In this document: positions 8,873 through 17,214 of the stretch, piece after piece | Layout: every line of letters begins with the position of its first letter | How positions within the stretch are numbered: position 1 is the stretch's first letter | Origin: an uncultured Lachnospiraceae bacterium | GTDB lineage: Bacteria; Bacillota; Clostridia; Lachnospirales; Lachnospiraceae | Length of the DNA: 64,000 nt | Direction of reading: 5' to 3' | NCBI GenBank assembly: GCA_910584725.1 | Contig: CAJUBE010000010.1 | Span: 57,393 to 121,392 of the forward strand | Notes under the pieces: generated by a model | What the model saw: only the letters and a program-made list of their open reading frames with translations | Told to the model about the DNA's origin: nothing | Database searches by the model: none | Program-made: the position numbers and the translations under genes

Positions 8873-9185
8873 TGTTAATATTGGGATGTATAAGGAAGCC
8901 GGGGCAAGAATCTTTACAGATAGAGATACAGGAATAAGAGCAAGGAAAGAGCTGGGGCTCGATAGCCTAGAGAAAAAAGGTAAAATAGTGGTATTATTAC
9001 CGGAGGATACCTGGGGTGTCAATCCATCTTTTTTCGGTGGAATGTTTGAGACCAGTATTAAGACTATGGGAAACAAATTTCGACAGAACTACATTTTTCA
9101 ATATACGGATGGAACGGAATTAAATGATAGTCTGAGGGAAAATATTGAGAGTGACTATGATTATGTTATGCGAGGGTTAAATTAG
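8865..9185 (+). CDS. STAS-like DUF4325 protein
   Basis: 106 residues. The pattern RIFTDRDTGIRARKEL, then KGKIVVLLPEDTWGVNPSFFGGMFE, fits the DUF4325 'STAS-like' family: a short strand, a loop and a conserved small-residue-S/F-F motif in front of a helix. STAS-like proteins are thought to be partners of GHKL ATPases, as SpoIIAA is of SpoIIAB. It overlaps the GHKL gene by 8 bp, and only 3 bp separate it from the next gene. The family call is from memory, and the role is inferred from the pairing. Confidence 0.6.
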   Translation: MNSVNIGMYKEAGARIFTDRDTGIRARKELGLDSLEKKGKIVVLLPEDTWGVNPSFFGGMFETSIKTMGNKFRQNYIFQYTDGTELNDSLRENIESDYDYVMRGLN

Positions 9186-9188
9186 CAT

Positions 9189-9737
9189 ATGGGAAGTGAA
9201 CAATTGGTATGGAATATCATTGGGAGCATATCAAATGCAATAGCAGCTATTTGTGCAGTAGCTGCTATTGCTGTTACTGTCTGGAATTTTAAAAGTGATA
9301 GGCGAGATCAGAAGAAAGAAAATTTATGCATAAAACTTCGTGAGCTGTATAAGAAGACTGTAATCGACTCTTTTTTAAAAATAGTAGATGAAAATATAAG
9401 AGATATCAACGATAACCTGAACCGTTTTTCGAGGGAAGGATTTAACGAAAATGAGATGAAAAGATTTTATGATTATATGAGCTTGGGATTGCATGATTGT
9501 TTATTAGAAGCAGAAACAATAAGAACATTTAATCAGAAGCTATATCGGGAAGTACAACAAATTACAGAAAAAATATCTGATACATATGGTGAAATTATAA
9601 ATAAAGCAGTGAGTCATAGATATGTATTAAACAATTATGAACGAAAAATCATGCCGGACTGGATAAAGCTAAGAAATGCCATATATAAATGTTATATAGA
9701 GGAAAGGTTTGATGAATTAGATAAATTATATAAATAA
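9189..9737 (+). CDS. Small membrane-anchored protein of the GHKL/DUF4325 cassette
   Basis: 182 residues. One N-terminal hydrophobic helix (about 10-33, ISNAIAAICAVAAIAVTVW) is followed by a basic stretch and a long, charged, mostly helical cytoplasmic part. No known domain recognised. It sits 3 bp after the DUF4325 gene and shares its AT-rich composition, so it is probably the third member of one operon. It could be the membrane effector or receptor of the cassette; this is inference only. Confidence 0.6.
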   Translation: MGSEQLVWNIIGSISNAIAAICAVAAIAVTVWNFKSDRRDQKKENLCIKLRELYKKTVIDSFLKIVDENIRDINDNLNRFSREGFNENEMKRFYDYMSLGLHDCLLEAETIRTFNQKLYREVQQITEKISDTYGEIINKAVSHRYVLNNYERKIMPDWIKLRNAIYKCYIEERFDELDKLYK

Positions 9738-9756
9738 AAATTTACTTCGATACTTT

Positions 9757-11598
9757 ATGGCAGATCCAGTGGTGAAGGATATGGGTAGAATACAGAACTT
9801 AATTATGGGCTTTAACAGAGTTACTATCAAAAAGCAGCTCTATCGGATCTACACGGTAGTGGTGGTGGTGCCGATTCTGCTGATCGGCTCTTTCCTGCTT
9901 ATGTACACGCATCATATCATGGAAAATTATTATACGGATCTGTTAAAGGCGGATAATGACCGGGTGAGAAATATTCTCTTTGATATCACCAGGGAGATTT
10001 ACGGGATCTCCAGAGACATTTCCTATGACGCCGGGGTGCGGACGATTCTTGCGGGGGAGTTTGAGAACAGACAGGAATATATGCGGGCAGTTGACCGGAA
10101 CGAAATGTTAAGCCGCTACGCATCGACTTACGCGGAGGTGTCCAAGATCGAAATCTACACGGACAATCCGTCCCTCTCGGATTACAAGCAGTTTGTACGA
10201 TTGGATGAGGAGATGAAGGGGACGCAGTGGTATCAGCGTGCCATGGAGCAGGCGGGCGTCTTCTGGCAGGCGGTGCCATGGGAGGACGGCTACCGGGACA
10301 GTAACTGGGAACTTGCCATGGTGAAGCAGATCCCGCTGGTAAACTCGCCCTATCATGCGGTTTTGGTCATCCGCGTCGAGTCCAATTATCTGCGGATCTG
10401 GATAGACAATACCGAGTACAGCAGCGTTATGTCCGTGGACAGGGGTGCCGTGTTTTACAGCACAGATATGGAGAGGAACGGAAAGGCGCAGCCGCACGCG
10501 ATCGACTTTGACGAGTCCTATTATCAGTACACGGGACGGACGGACATAGACGGACGGCAGTGTTTTATCAACATCTCCACACTGCACGCCTATCAGTCCG
10601 GCTCCAAACTCTATATATGTACGCTGGACAAGCATGGATATGAGCATATTCGGAGCATCCTGTATATGTGCGGCGTGGTTATTGCGGTGGCGATGATTAT
10701 TCCAGGCATTCTGATCCTTATTTTCACGAATTACTTTATGGGGAGAGTGCGGCTTCTCAGACAGGAGATGCACAAGGTGAGCAATCAGGATTACGAGCTG
10801 ATTCCCGCGCTTCGGGGCAGTGATGAGATATCCGAGGCATTCGGGGACTTGCAGGTCATGGTGGGAAATCTCAAGGAGCAGGAGGCTAAGGCATACGAAG
10901 CGCAGCTCAAGGAGCAGGAGCTTTTAATCAGGCAGCAGGAGATGGAATTTAAGATGCTGGCCAGCCAGATCAATCCGCATTTTCTCTACAATACGCTGGA
11001 GACCATACGCATGAAGGCGCTTACTGTGGGCGATAGGGAGGCCGCGACGGCGATCAAGCTTCTCGGCAAGTCCATGCGCTATGTGTTGGAGAATATGGGC
11101 ACTTCCGTCACTACGCTGGCGGAGGAGCTGAACCATGTGGATGAATATATGAAGATTCAGCATCTGCGTTTCGGGGATCGGATCGGCTATCATAAGCATG
11201 TGGAGGAAGGGCTTGATCTGGCTCGCTGCCACATCCTGCCGCTGCTCTTACAGCCGGTGGTGGAGAACGCTATCGTACACGGGCTGGATGAGACGGAGGA
11301 GGACGGCAGCATTGTGATTTCCGTCTACACGAGGAATCCGGACGGGACGAAGCTTCTGCTGATCGACGTGGACGATAACGGCTGCGGGATGGCGGAGGAG
11401 ACACTGAATAAGCTGAGAACGGACATTGAGATCCGGGATATGAGCCGGAGCAAGAGCATCGGGCTGTACAATATCAACCAGCGCTTAAAGCTGCACTACG
11501 GGGAGGGGTATCGGGTGCATGTGTATTCCGAACCGGGAAAGGGCACGAGAGTTCGGCTGGTGATTCCGGCGGAAAAGGCGGAGAATGGGGAAAGGTAA
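9757..11598 (+). CDS. YesM-type sensor histidine kinase for oligosaccharide uptake
   Basis: 613 residues. A membrane helix (about 32-52) is followed by an extracellular sensor of about 250 residues, a second helix (about 305-330), a HAMP linker, the His_kinase box SQINPHFLYNTLE (about 403-415) with the phospho-acceptor histidine, and a C-terminal ATPase domain (VVENAIVHG, DDNGCGM, SIGLYNINQR). Such kinases pair with YesN regulators, and one lies at 15569-17170 beyond the ABC genes. The start is uncertain: ATG at 9757 has no clear ribosome binding site, and ATG at 9781 is an alternative. Only 19 bp follow the AT-rich cassette, so transcription may come from its promoter. Confidence 0.9.
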   Translation: MADPVVKDMGRIQNLIMGFNRVTIKKQLYRIYTVVVVVPILLIGSFLLMYTHHIMENYYTDLLKADNDRVRNILFDITREIYGISRDISYDAGVRTILAGEFENRQEYMRAVDRNEMLSRYASTYAEVSKIEIYTDNPSLSDYKQFVRLDEEMKGTQWYQRAMEQAGVFWQAVPWEDGYRDSNWELAMVKQIPLVNSPYHAVLVIRVESNYLRIWIDNTEYSSVMSVDRGAVFYSTDMERNGKAQPHAIDFDESYYQYTGRTDIDGRQCFINISTLHAYQSGSKLYICTLDKHGYEHIRSILYMCGVVIAVAMIIPGILILIFTNYFMGRVRLLRQEMHKVSNQDYELIPALRGSDEISEAFGDLQVMVGNLKEQEAKAYEAQLKEQELLIRQQEMEFKMLASQINPHFLYNTLETIRMKALTVGDREAATAIKLLGKSMRYVLENMGTSVTTLAEELNHVDEYMKIQHLRFGDRIGYHKHVEEGLDLARCHILPLLLQPVVENAIVHGLDETEEDGSIVISVYTRNPDGTKLLLIDVDDNGCGMAEETLNKLRTDIEIRDMSRSKSIGLYNINQRLKLHYGEGYRVHVYSEPGKGTRVRLVIPAEKAENGER

Positions 11599-11747
11599 AA
11601 AAATGACCGTATTTTTTCTCCATTCTGTTCGGTATTTATTATTTTATAAATTTTTTATAATAAATGCATCAAGGGAAATGAGCGTGTACACATTTTCAGT
11701 GGTGCATTTTCTATTTCCCGAAAAATGTGAGGAAAGGGTGGCGGGAC

Positions 11748-12689
11748 ATGAGTGCGAAAAAAGCGCAAAAAGAAAGAGTTACGAAACAAAAGTTCAGTAT
11801 GCAGCTTATGTACAAACAGCGGTATCTGTTGTTGATGTCGCTTCCGTTTGTCATCTGGCTGATCATCTTCAAGTACATTCCTCTGTGGGGATGGACGATG
11901 GCGTTTCAGGATGTGAGGCCGAAGAATCTGTCGAAACATATCTGGGAAAGGCCCTTTGCGGGACTGAATAACTTTGTCAAGGCGTTCGGCGACCGGATGT
12001 TCAACCAGACGATGATCAATACCCTCGGGTTAAGTATTTTGGGAATCGCGGTGGGAACGGTTATGGCGATCCTGTTCGCGCTGATGCTAAACGAAATTCG
12101 TTTTATTAAGTTTAAGAAAATCACGCAGACGATTTCTTATCTGCCCCACTTCGTATCCTGGGTAGTTATCGCCAGTATCGCGAAGATGGTGTTGAACGAC
12201 GGCGGTATGTTAGACACCCTGTTTGGCACGAAACTGGGACTGATGAGCACCAACTCGCCGCTGTTCTGGCTGACGGTGGTTTTGATCAATACATGGAAAG
12301 AGGTGGGCTGGGACGCCATCGTGTACCTCTCCGCCATGGCGGGCATCGACCAGGGACTTTACGAGGCGGCGAAGGTGGACGGCGCGAACCGTCTCCAGCG
12401 GATCTGGCACATCACGCTGCCGGGCATTAAGCCGACTATCGTGGTGCTTCTGATCATGAGCGTTGGCAGCGCGCTTAATGTGGGCATGGAGCGTCAGATG
12501 CTCTTAAGCAATGGTATTGTACAGGATCACGCGATGGTGCTTTCCTGGTTCGCTTATGTGAGAGGTATCGGCAACAGCAACTACGGTCTTGGTACCGCGA
12601 TCGGCATGTTCCAGTCGTTAGTCGGTCTTATCCTGCTTTTCCTGGCCAATAAGGTTGCAGGGTGGCTCGGTGAGAGCAGATTGATATAG
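11748..12689 (+). CDS. ABC sugar permease, LplB type
   Basis: About 313 residues with six predicted membrane helices. The EAA loop EAAKVDGANRLQRIWHITLP, which contacts the ATPase, is typical of LplB-like permeases for complex oligosaccharides. ATG at 11748 is preferred: AGGAAAGGG lies 9 bases upstream, while the upstream in-frame GTG at 11727 overlaps that site. No ATPase is encoded here, so a shared MsmX-like ATPase elsewhere is expected. In the 149-bp gap before it, TATAAT at 11656 may be a -10 box, but no good -35 is seen. Confidence 0.92.
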   Translation: MSAKKAQKERVTKQKFSMQLMYKQRYLLLMSLPFVIWLIIFKYIPLWGWTMAFQDVRPKNLSKHIWERPFAGLNNFVKAFGDRMFNQTMINTLGLSILGIAVGTVMAILFALMLNEIRFIKFKKITQTISYLPHFVSWVVIASIAKMVLNDGGMLDTLFGTKLGLMSTNSPLFWLTVVLINTWKEVGWDAIVYLSAMAGIDQGLYEAAKVDGANRLQRIWHITLPGIKPTIVVLLIMSVGSALNVGMERQMLLSNGIVQDHAMVLSWFAYVRGIGNSNYGLGTAIGMFQSLVGLILLFLANKVAGWLGESRLI

Positions 12690-12701
12690 GAGGGAGAAAT
12701 C

Positions 12702-13589
12702 ATGGCAAATACGAAGACGAATCGAATCAAAAGCCGCGATAATATCCTGGACTACATATTGTTGGCGGTGTTCCAGTTACTGATTGTCATTACGGTATAT
12801 CCGTTTATAAACGTGCTTGCGATCTCGTTCAATGACCCCATTGACACGATGCGCAACATCAACTTCATTATCCCGAGAAAGTTCACTTTGAGCAACTACG
12901 TTTACGTGTTCAAGGAGAACAATCTGGGCAACGCCTTTCTTCTGTCGGTTTTGAGGACCGTGATCGGCGCGGGTGCAGGCGTGATCTGCACGGCGATGCT
13001 CGCCTATGTGCTCAGCAGGAAGGACTTTTACTTCAATAAGCTGTTCACCACGCTGTTTGTCATCACCATGTATGTCAGCGGCGGTCTGATTCCGGAGTAC
13101 CTGCTGTTAATGAGAGACCTGAAACTGGGGAATAATTTCATTGTTTATATTATTCCGGGACTGATCTGGGTTTACAACATGATTCTGGTGCGTTCCTTTA
13201 TCGAGGGACTGCCCCTCGCCTTACAGGAAGCGGCCAGAGTGGACGGCGCCAACGATTTTATCATCTGGGCAAGGATCGTGCTGCCCCTGTGCCAGCCGGT
13301 GCTGGCGACGGTAGCCCTGTTCTACGCGGTGGGACAGTGGAACTCCTTCATGGACACCTATCTGTACGCCAAGGAGCTGCCGACCCTGCAGTATGTGCTG
13401 TATGAGATTATGGAGAAGGCGCAGATGAAGATCGATCCCCACGCGGCGGATCAGATGAAAAACGCGGTGTCGCCGCTGTCCATACGAATGGCGGTCACTA
13501 TCGTGGCGACGGTGCCCATCATCATCGTGTACCCGTTCTTACAGAAATATTTCGTGGGCGGCATGACGGTAGGCGCGGTAAAGGATTGA
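12702..13589 (+). CDS. ABC sugar permease, LplC type
   Basis: 295 residues, six membrane helices and the EAA loop EAARVDGANDFIIWARIVLP. It is the second half of the permease heterodimer with the LplB-like protein. It starts 12 bp after that gene, with GGAGGGAG before the ATG. The N-terminal RDNILDYILLAVFQLL and C-terminal YPFLQKYFVGGMTVGAVKD ends are typical of the family. Confidence 0.92.
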   Translation: MANTKTNRIKSRDNILDYILLAVFQLLIVITVYPFINVLAISFNDPIDTMRNINFIIPRKFTLSNYVYVFKENNLGNAFLLSVLRTVIGAGAGVICTAMLAYVLSRKDFYFNKLFTTLFVITMYVSGGLIPEYLLLMRDLKLGNNFIVYIIPGLIWVYNMILVRSFIEGLPLALQEAARVDGANDFIIWARIVLPLCQPVLATVALFYAVGQWNSFMDTYLYAKELPTLQYVLYEIMEKAQMKIDPHAADQMKNAVSPLSIRMAVTIVATVPIIIVYPFLQKYFVGGMTVGAVKD

Positions 13590-13677
13590 TGGTTCATATG
13601 ATATTTTTATGGCGGTGTCAAGTATGCTGCCGTATCAATATAAAGTTGCATTTAGAGAAACAGAAGGGAGAGAAAGT

Positions 13678-15381
13678 ATGAAAAAAAAGAGGATTTGTGC
13701 ATTGTTATTGACGGTGGCAATGACGGCCGGAATGCTCGTCGGCTGTGGCGGCGACAGCGGTACTGCTTCGACTGACGCAGGCAGCACGGCTGCAACCGAT
13801 GAGGGGAGCGACGGCGCGGCGTCAGGCGATGTGATTGAGCTGACATTCTTTAGCGCGGATGCAAATCAGGACGACCCCTGGACCGATCCCGTGGCTGAGA
13901 AAATTACCGAGAAAACAGGCGTAAAATTAAAGACAACCCGTCCCGTGGGCGGCAATGACGAGTCTGAGGCGGTGGCGTTGATGATTGCGGAGCAGAATTA
14001 CCCCGACATTATTTTCGCAAAGGGTTCCGCGGGAAATCTGATCGATGCGGGCGCTATGATGGATATGACGGATTTAATCGAGCAGTACGGTCCCAACATC
14101 AAGAAGCTCTACGGCGAGGAGTTTGACAAGCTGAAACAGTCCGCGGACGACCCGTCCATCTACCAGTTATCCGCTTATGAGGTAGGCGGCACGAAATTTA
14201 AGGATGCGGGCAATCTCCAGGTGCAGTGGGCGGCCCTGAAGGCGAAGGACTACAAGATTCCGCAGTCTCTGGATGAGCTGGAAACCATGATTAAAGACTA
14301 TATCGCGGAGAATCCGAAGACCGACGACGGTCTTGATAAGATCGGCATTTCCCTGTCTACCTCCGACTGGCACTGGCTGATCACACTGGGCAATCCGGCA
14401 GGCTTTATCGCGGACGGCGCGCCGGACAACGGACAGTGGATTGTTACTTCGGACAACAAAGGTATGTATAAATTCCGCTCCGACAAGGAGAGAGAGTATT
14501 TCAGATGGCTCTGCCGCATGTACAACGAGGGTATTCTGGATCCTGAGTTTGCGACACAGACCCATGAGGACTACATCGCGAAGATCGCATCCGGCCGTGT
14601 GGTATGCCTGTTTGATAAGGATTGGGATTATCAGGACGGTGAGAAGGTGTTGAAGGCGGATGGCAAGTACGAACTCACCTATGCGGGTCTTCCCACCTGT
14701 ATGGAAGCGAGCACCAAGTGTCCGTCCCTTATGTATCAGGGTCTGACCACAGGAACCGGCGTAGGCATTTCCAACAGCTGTAAGGATCCCGTTGCGGCGA
14801 TCAAATTCATTGACTTCCTCTGCTCCGATGAAGGCCAGGTGCTCAACAAATGGGGTATCGAGGGCGTGAACTACTTTATCGACGACGAGGGACACCGCTA
14901 CAGGACTGAGGAGGAGATCAAGTACTCCCAGGAGGATGCGGACTATTCCAAGAAGACGGGCGTAGGCTTCCACAACTATCCGTTCCCATCCTATGGCAAC
15001 GGCATTCTGGATCCTACCGGCAGCACCTACACGACCGCCAGCAAGGACGCGGTGATCGCGGAGTACAACGTGGAGGAGAAGGCTGCGGTTGAGGCGTGGG
15101 GCGTAGACCTGATTGTAGATATGTTCCCGCAGCCCGACGAGTTTGAGACGCCGGATTACTCTCCGCTCTGGGCATATGCGATGCCTCTTGAGTTTACGGA
15201 GATCGTGGATAAGCTGGATGAGGTGGCGTGGTCTTCCCTGATTCAGTGTGTGACCGGCTCCGAGGAAGCGTTCGATGACAATTATGACGCGATGATCGCT
15301 GAGCTGGAAGCTACCGGCATGATGGATGCGGAGGAAATGATGTCTAACATTATCGCTGAGAAGGTGGCGATTGTCCAATAA
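13678..15381 (+). CDS. Oligosaccharide-binding lipoprotein (LplA-like, extracellular solute-binding family 1)
   Basis: 567 residues. The signal peptide KKKRICALLLTVAMTAGMLV ends in the lipobox VGCG, so the protein is lipid-anchored outside the membrane. A Gly/Ser/Asp-rich linker precedes the binding domain. The length is typical of the long LplA-type proteins that bind complex sugars. The ATG at 13678 has GAAGGGAG upstream; in-frame codons from 13609 would bury the signal peptide. With two permeases, a YesM/YesN pair and a fucosidase beside it, the ligand may be a fucosylated oligosaccharide (inference). Confidence 0.92.
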   Translation: MKKKRICALLLTVAMTAGMLVGCGGDSGTASTDAGSTAATDEGSDGAASGDVIELTFFSADANQDDPWTDPVAEKITEKTGVKLKTTRPVGGNDESEAVALMIAEQNYPDIIFAKGSAGNLIDAGAMMDMTDLIEQYGPNIKKLYGEEFDKLKQSADDPSIYQLSAYEVGGTKFKDAGNLQVQWAALKAKDYKIPQSLDELETMIKDYIAENPKTDDGLDKIGISLSTSDWHWLITLGNPAGFIADGAPDNGQWIVTSDNKGMYKFRSDKEREYFRWLCRMYNEGILDPEFATQTHEDYIAKIASGRVVCLFDKDWDYQDGEKVLKADGKYELTYAGLPTCMEASTKCPSLMYQGLTTGTGVGISNSCKDPVAAIKFIDFLCSDEGQVLNKWGIEGVNYFIDDEGHRYRTEEEIKYSQEDADYSKKTGVGFHNYPFPSYGNGILDPTGSTYTTASKDAVIAEYNVEEKAAVEAWGVDLIVDMFPQPDEFETPDYSPLWAYAMPLEFTEIVDKLDEVAWSSLIQCVTGSEEAFDDNYDAMIAELEATGMMDAEEMMSNIIAEKVAIVQ

Positions 15382-15383
15382 CA

Positions 15384-15450
15384 GTGTGAGACGGAGTTGC
15401 GACGCAACTCCGTCTCACACAAGAGAATGCCCGGAAAGCGGGCATTCTCT
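15384..15450. repeat. Interspersed palindromic repeat, copy E (two perfect hairpins)
   Basis: GTGTGAGACGGAGTTGC, loop GAC, and its exact complement form a 17-bp perfect stem (15384-15420). AGAGAATGCCCG, loop of 5, and its complement form a 12-bp perfect stem (15422-15450). The order GTGAG-hairpin-CTCAC followed by GAGAATGCC...GGCATTCTC matches copies at 22551, 22687 and 41639. It may also help end transcription of the binding-protein gene. Confidence 0.75.
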
Positions 15451-15490
15451 GCGCTGTGTAGACATCAAGGTGTAAAAGGGACGAATATAG

Positions 15491-15529
15491 AAAAACAGCC
15501 GCAGAGGATGTCTGTGCGGCTGTTTTTTG
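15491..15529. terminator. Bidirectional terminator between binding-protein and YesN genes
   Basis: AAAACAGCCGCA pairs with TGCGGCTGTTTT, flanked by A-run and T-run on either side. It can serve both convergent transcripts. Confidence 0.8.
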
Positions 15530-15568
15530 AAATCATATGTTGGAGATGAGGCGGGAATTACGAATTTT

Positions 15569-17170
15569 CTAGGGGGGGGGGTAAATTTCCGACTCTCCGT
15601 CAAGGCCCTGGCTTTTGCGGAACTCCGCGGGGCTCATTCCCACGTAGCGGCGGAATTTCTTGTGGAAATAGTCTACGTTTTTGTAGCCGACCTGTTCCGC
15701 GATTTCGTACACTTTCAGTTTGTTTTCCAGGAGAAGCTGTTTGGAATGTTCGATGCGCTTGTGATCCACGTAGGAATTGAAACTCTCGCCCACGCTCTTC
15801 GTGAACAGTTTGCCGAGATAGGCGCTGTTGTAGCCAAAGAGCGGCGCGATGGATTCCAGCTTTATGTTATTTGTGTAATTGTGATCGATGTAAAAGAGGA
15901 TATCGTACAGGATCGTATCTTTGGAGGAATTGCCCATGGCGTTCATGACAGCCTCAAACTGTTCCGATAAAAACTGGAGGATTTCGTAGAGGTAATGGCG
16001 GCTGTTGACGTAGGCTATGGTTTCCGAATTTCCCCAAAAGGGAAGCGCGAGGGAGCTGTACTTGTGCCGTATCTTTTCCTTGGTCTGCAGGTACAGATCG
16101 ATCAGGAAGAGACGGATTTCCCGTATGCCGTCGGAGAGCTGCGACAGGGAAAGCTCCAGCTCCTGCAGGGTTTCTACGATCATTCGGCGATTGTAGGCGG
16201 GGATGTAATCCGCGAAACGATCCGCGAAACCCGTCAGACTTTCCGGGGATAGGGCAGCAGCGCTGTCCTGCGCTTTCGCTGTGTCTGCAGGGCGGGGAAG
16301 CGTCTCGTAGCCCGCCGTGTGCTGGCCGGACCGGCAGAAAAAGCGGCGCGCGGAAAGGGCGGCGGTATCCTCGTAGGAGAGATGAATCTCATCCACGGTA
16401 TGTACCGGTCTGCCATAGGAGAGGAACATGGCGTCCAGAGGGCTTCCCGCCTGCGGCTCCCCCTGCTCATAGCGCTCCAGAAAATCATTGAGCTTGCCGA
16501 GGGCGCGGGAGCCTTTTAACAGAACCACGTCGCGTTCATCGGCCTGTATGTGGTCGAAGCTGTTATTGTCCTTGTTGGTTACTTTGAGAAGTGCCGCAAA
16601 GGTATAGGGCGAAGCCGGGGAGCTGGTATGGAAATCCTCGCAGATCACAACCTGATAGGCGTCCGCCTCCAGATGGAAAAGAGAAAGATCCTCCGCCGAC
16701 AAAGGCTCCGATGGCGCTGCGTGCAAAAGCTCCCGCAAGACGACGCTGCGGGCTTTCTTTTTGTACTGCGTGAAGTGGCTGGAATGCTGCCTCTCCTCCG
16801 CGAGTTCTTCACGGATCTGCGTGACGGTCTGTATCAGCTCATCCTCGTCGATGGGCTTGGTGAGATAGAAACGGACGCCGCTTTTCATGGCTTCCTGCGC
16901 GTATTGGAAGTCGGAGTAGCCGCTTAAAATAATGCATTTGCCCTCAAAACCGCCTTCTCTGGCGAGACGGATGACTTCCGTGCCGTGCATCCCCGGCATT
17001 TTCACATCCAATAAAACAAGACCGGGTTTTAGCGCAAGAATCTGTGAGAGGGCGTCCTTGCCGTTGGACGCTTCCCCGCACAGCGAAAAGCCCAGCTCTT
17101 CCCAGTCGATGATACACTTTAATCCTTCTCTGATTGACGCTTCGTCGTCAGCGATAAATAATGTTTCCAT
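15569..17170 (-). CDS. YesN-type response regulator (REC plus AraC HTH)
   Basis: 533 residues. The N-terminal receiver has the acidic pocket ADDEAS, the phospho-acceptor aspartate in LVLLDVKMPGM, and the lysine in LTKPID. A middle region of about 270 residues leads to a C-terminal AraC/XylS double helix-turn-helix ending in the signature YKNVDYFHKKFRRYVGMSPAEFRK. It is the expected partner of the YesM kinase at 9757 and should activate the ABC genes. It lies 44 bp downstream of the fucosidase on the same strand. A run of ten C (G10 on the plus strand, 15572-15581) encodes the last three prolines just before the stop, so slippage would alter the C-terminus. Confidence 0.92.
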   Translation of the reverse strand: METLFIADDEASIREGLKCIIDWEELGFSLCGEASNGKDALSQILALKPGLVLLDVKMPGMHGTEVIRLAREGGFEGKCIILSGYSDFQYAQEAMKSGVRFYLTKPIDEDELIQTVTQIREELAEERQHSSHFTQYKKKARSVVLRELLHAAPSEPLSAEDLSLFHLEADAYQVVICEDFHTSSPASPYTFAALLKVTNKDNNSFDHIQADERDVVLLKGSRALGKLNDFLERYEQGEPQAGSPLDAMFLSYGRPVHTVDEIHLSYEDTAALSARRFFCRSGQHTAGYETLPRPADTAKAQDSAAALSPESLTGFADRFADYIPAYNRRMIVETLQELELSLSQLSDGIREIRLFLIDLYLQTKEKIRHKYSSLALPFWGNSETIAYVNSRHYLYEILQFLSEQFEAVMNAMGNSSKDTILYDILFYIDHNYTNNIKLESIAPLFGYNSAYLGKLFTKSVGESFNSYVDHKRIEHSKQLLLENKLKVYEIAEQVGYKNVDYFHKKFRRYVGMSPAEFRKSQGLDGESEIYPPP

Positions 17171-17214
17171 AGCAACAGCATACCACGAAAAGCGGTTTTA
17201 CGCAACAAAACCGC

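Noticed and set aside
11585..11971. 128-codon forward frame at the start of the LplB gene
   Set aside because: It overlaps the well-supported permease in another frame and has no domain or ribosome binding site.
14167..15378. 403-codon reverse frame opposite the binding-protein gene
   Set aside because: Shadow of a gene with signal peptide and lipobox on the other strand.
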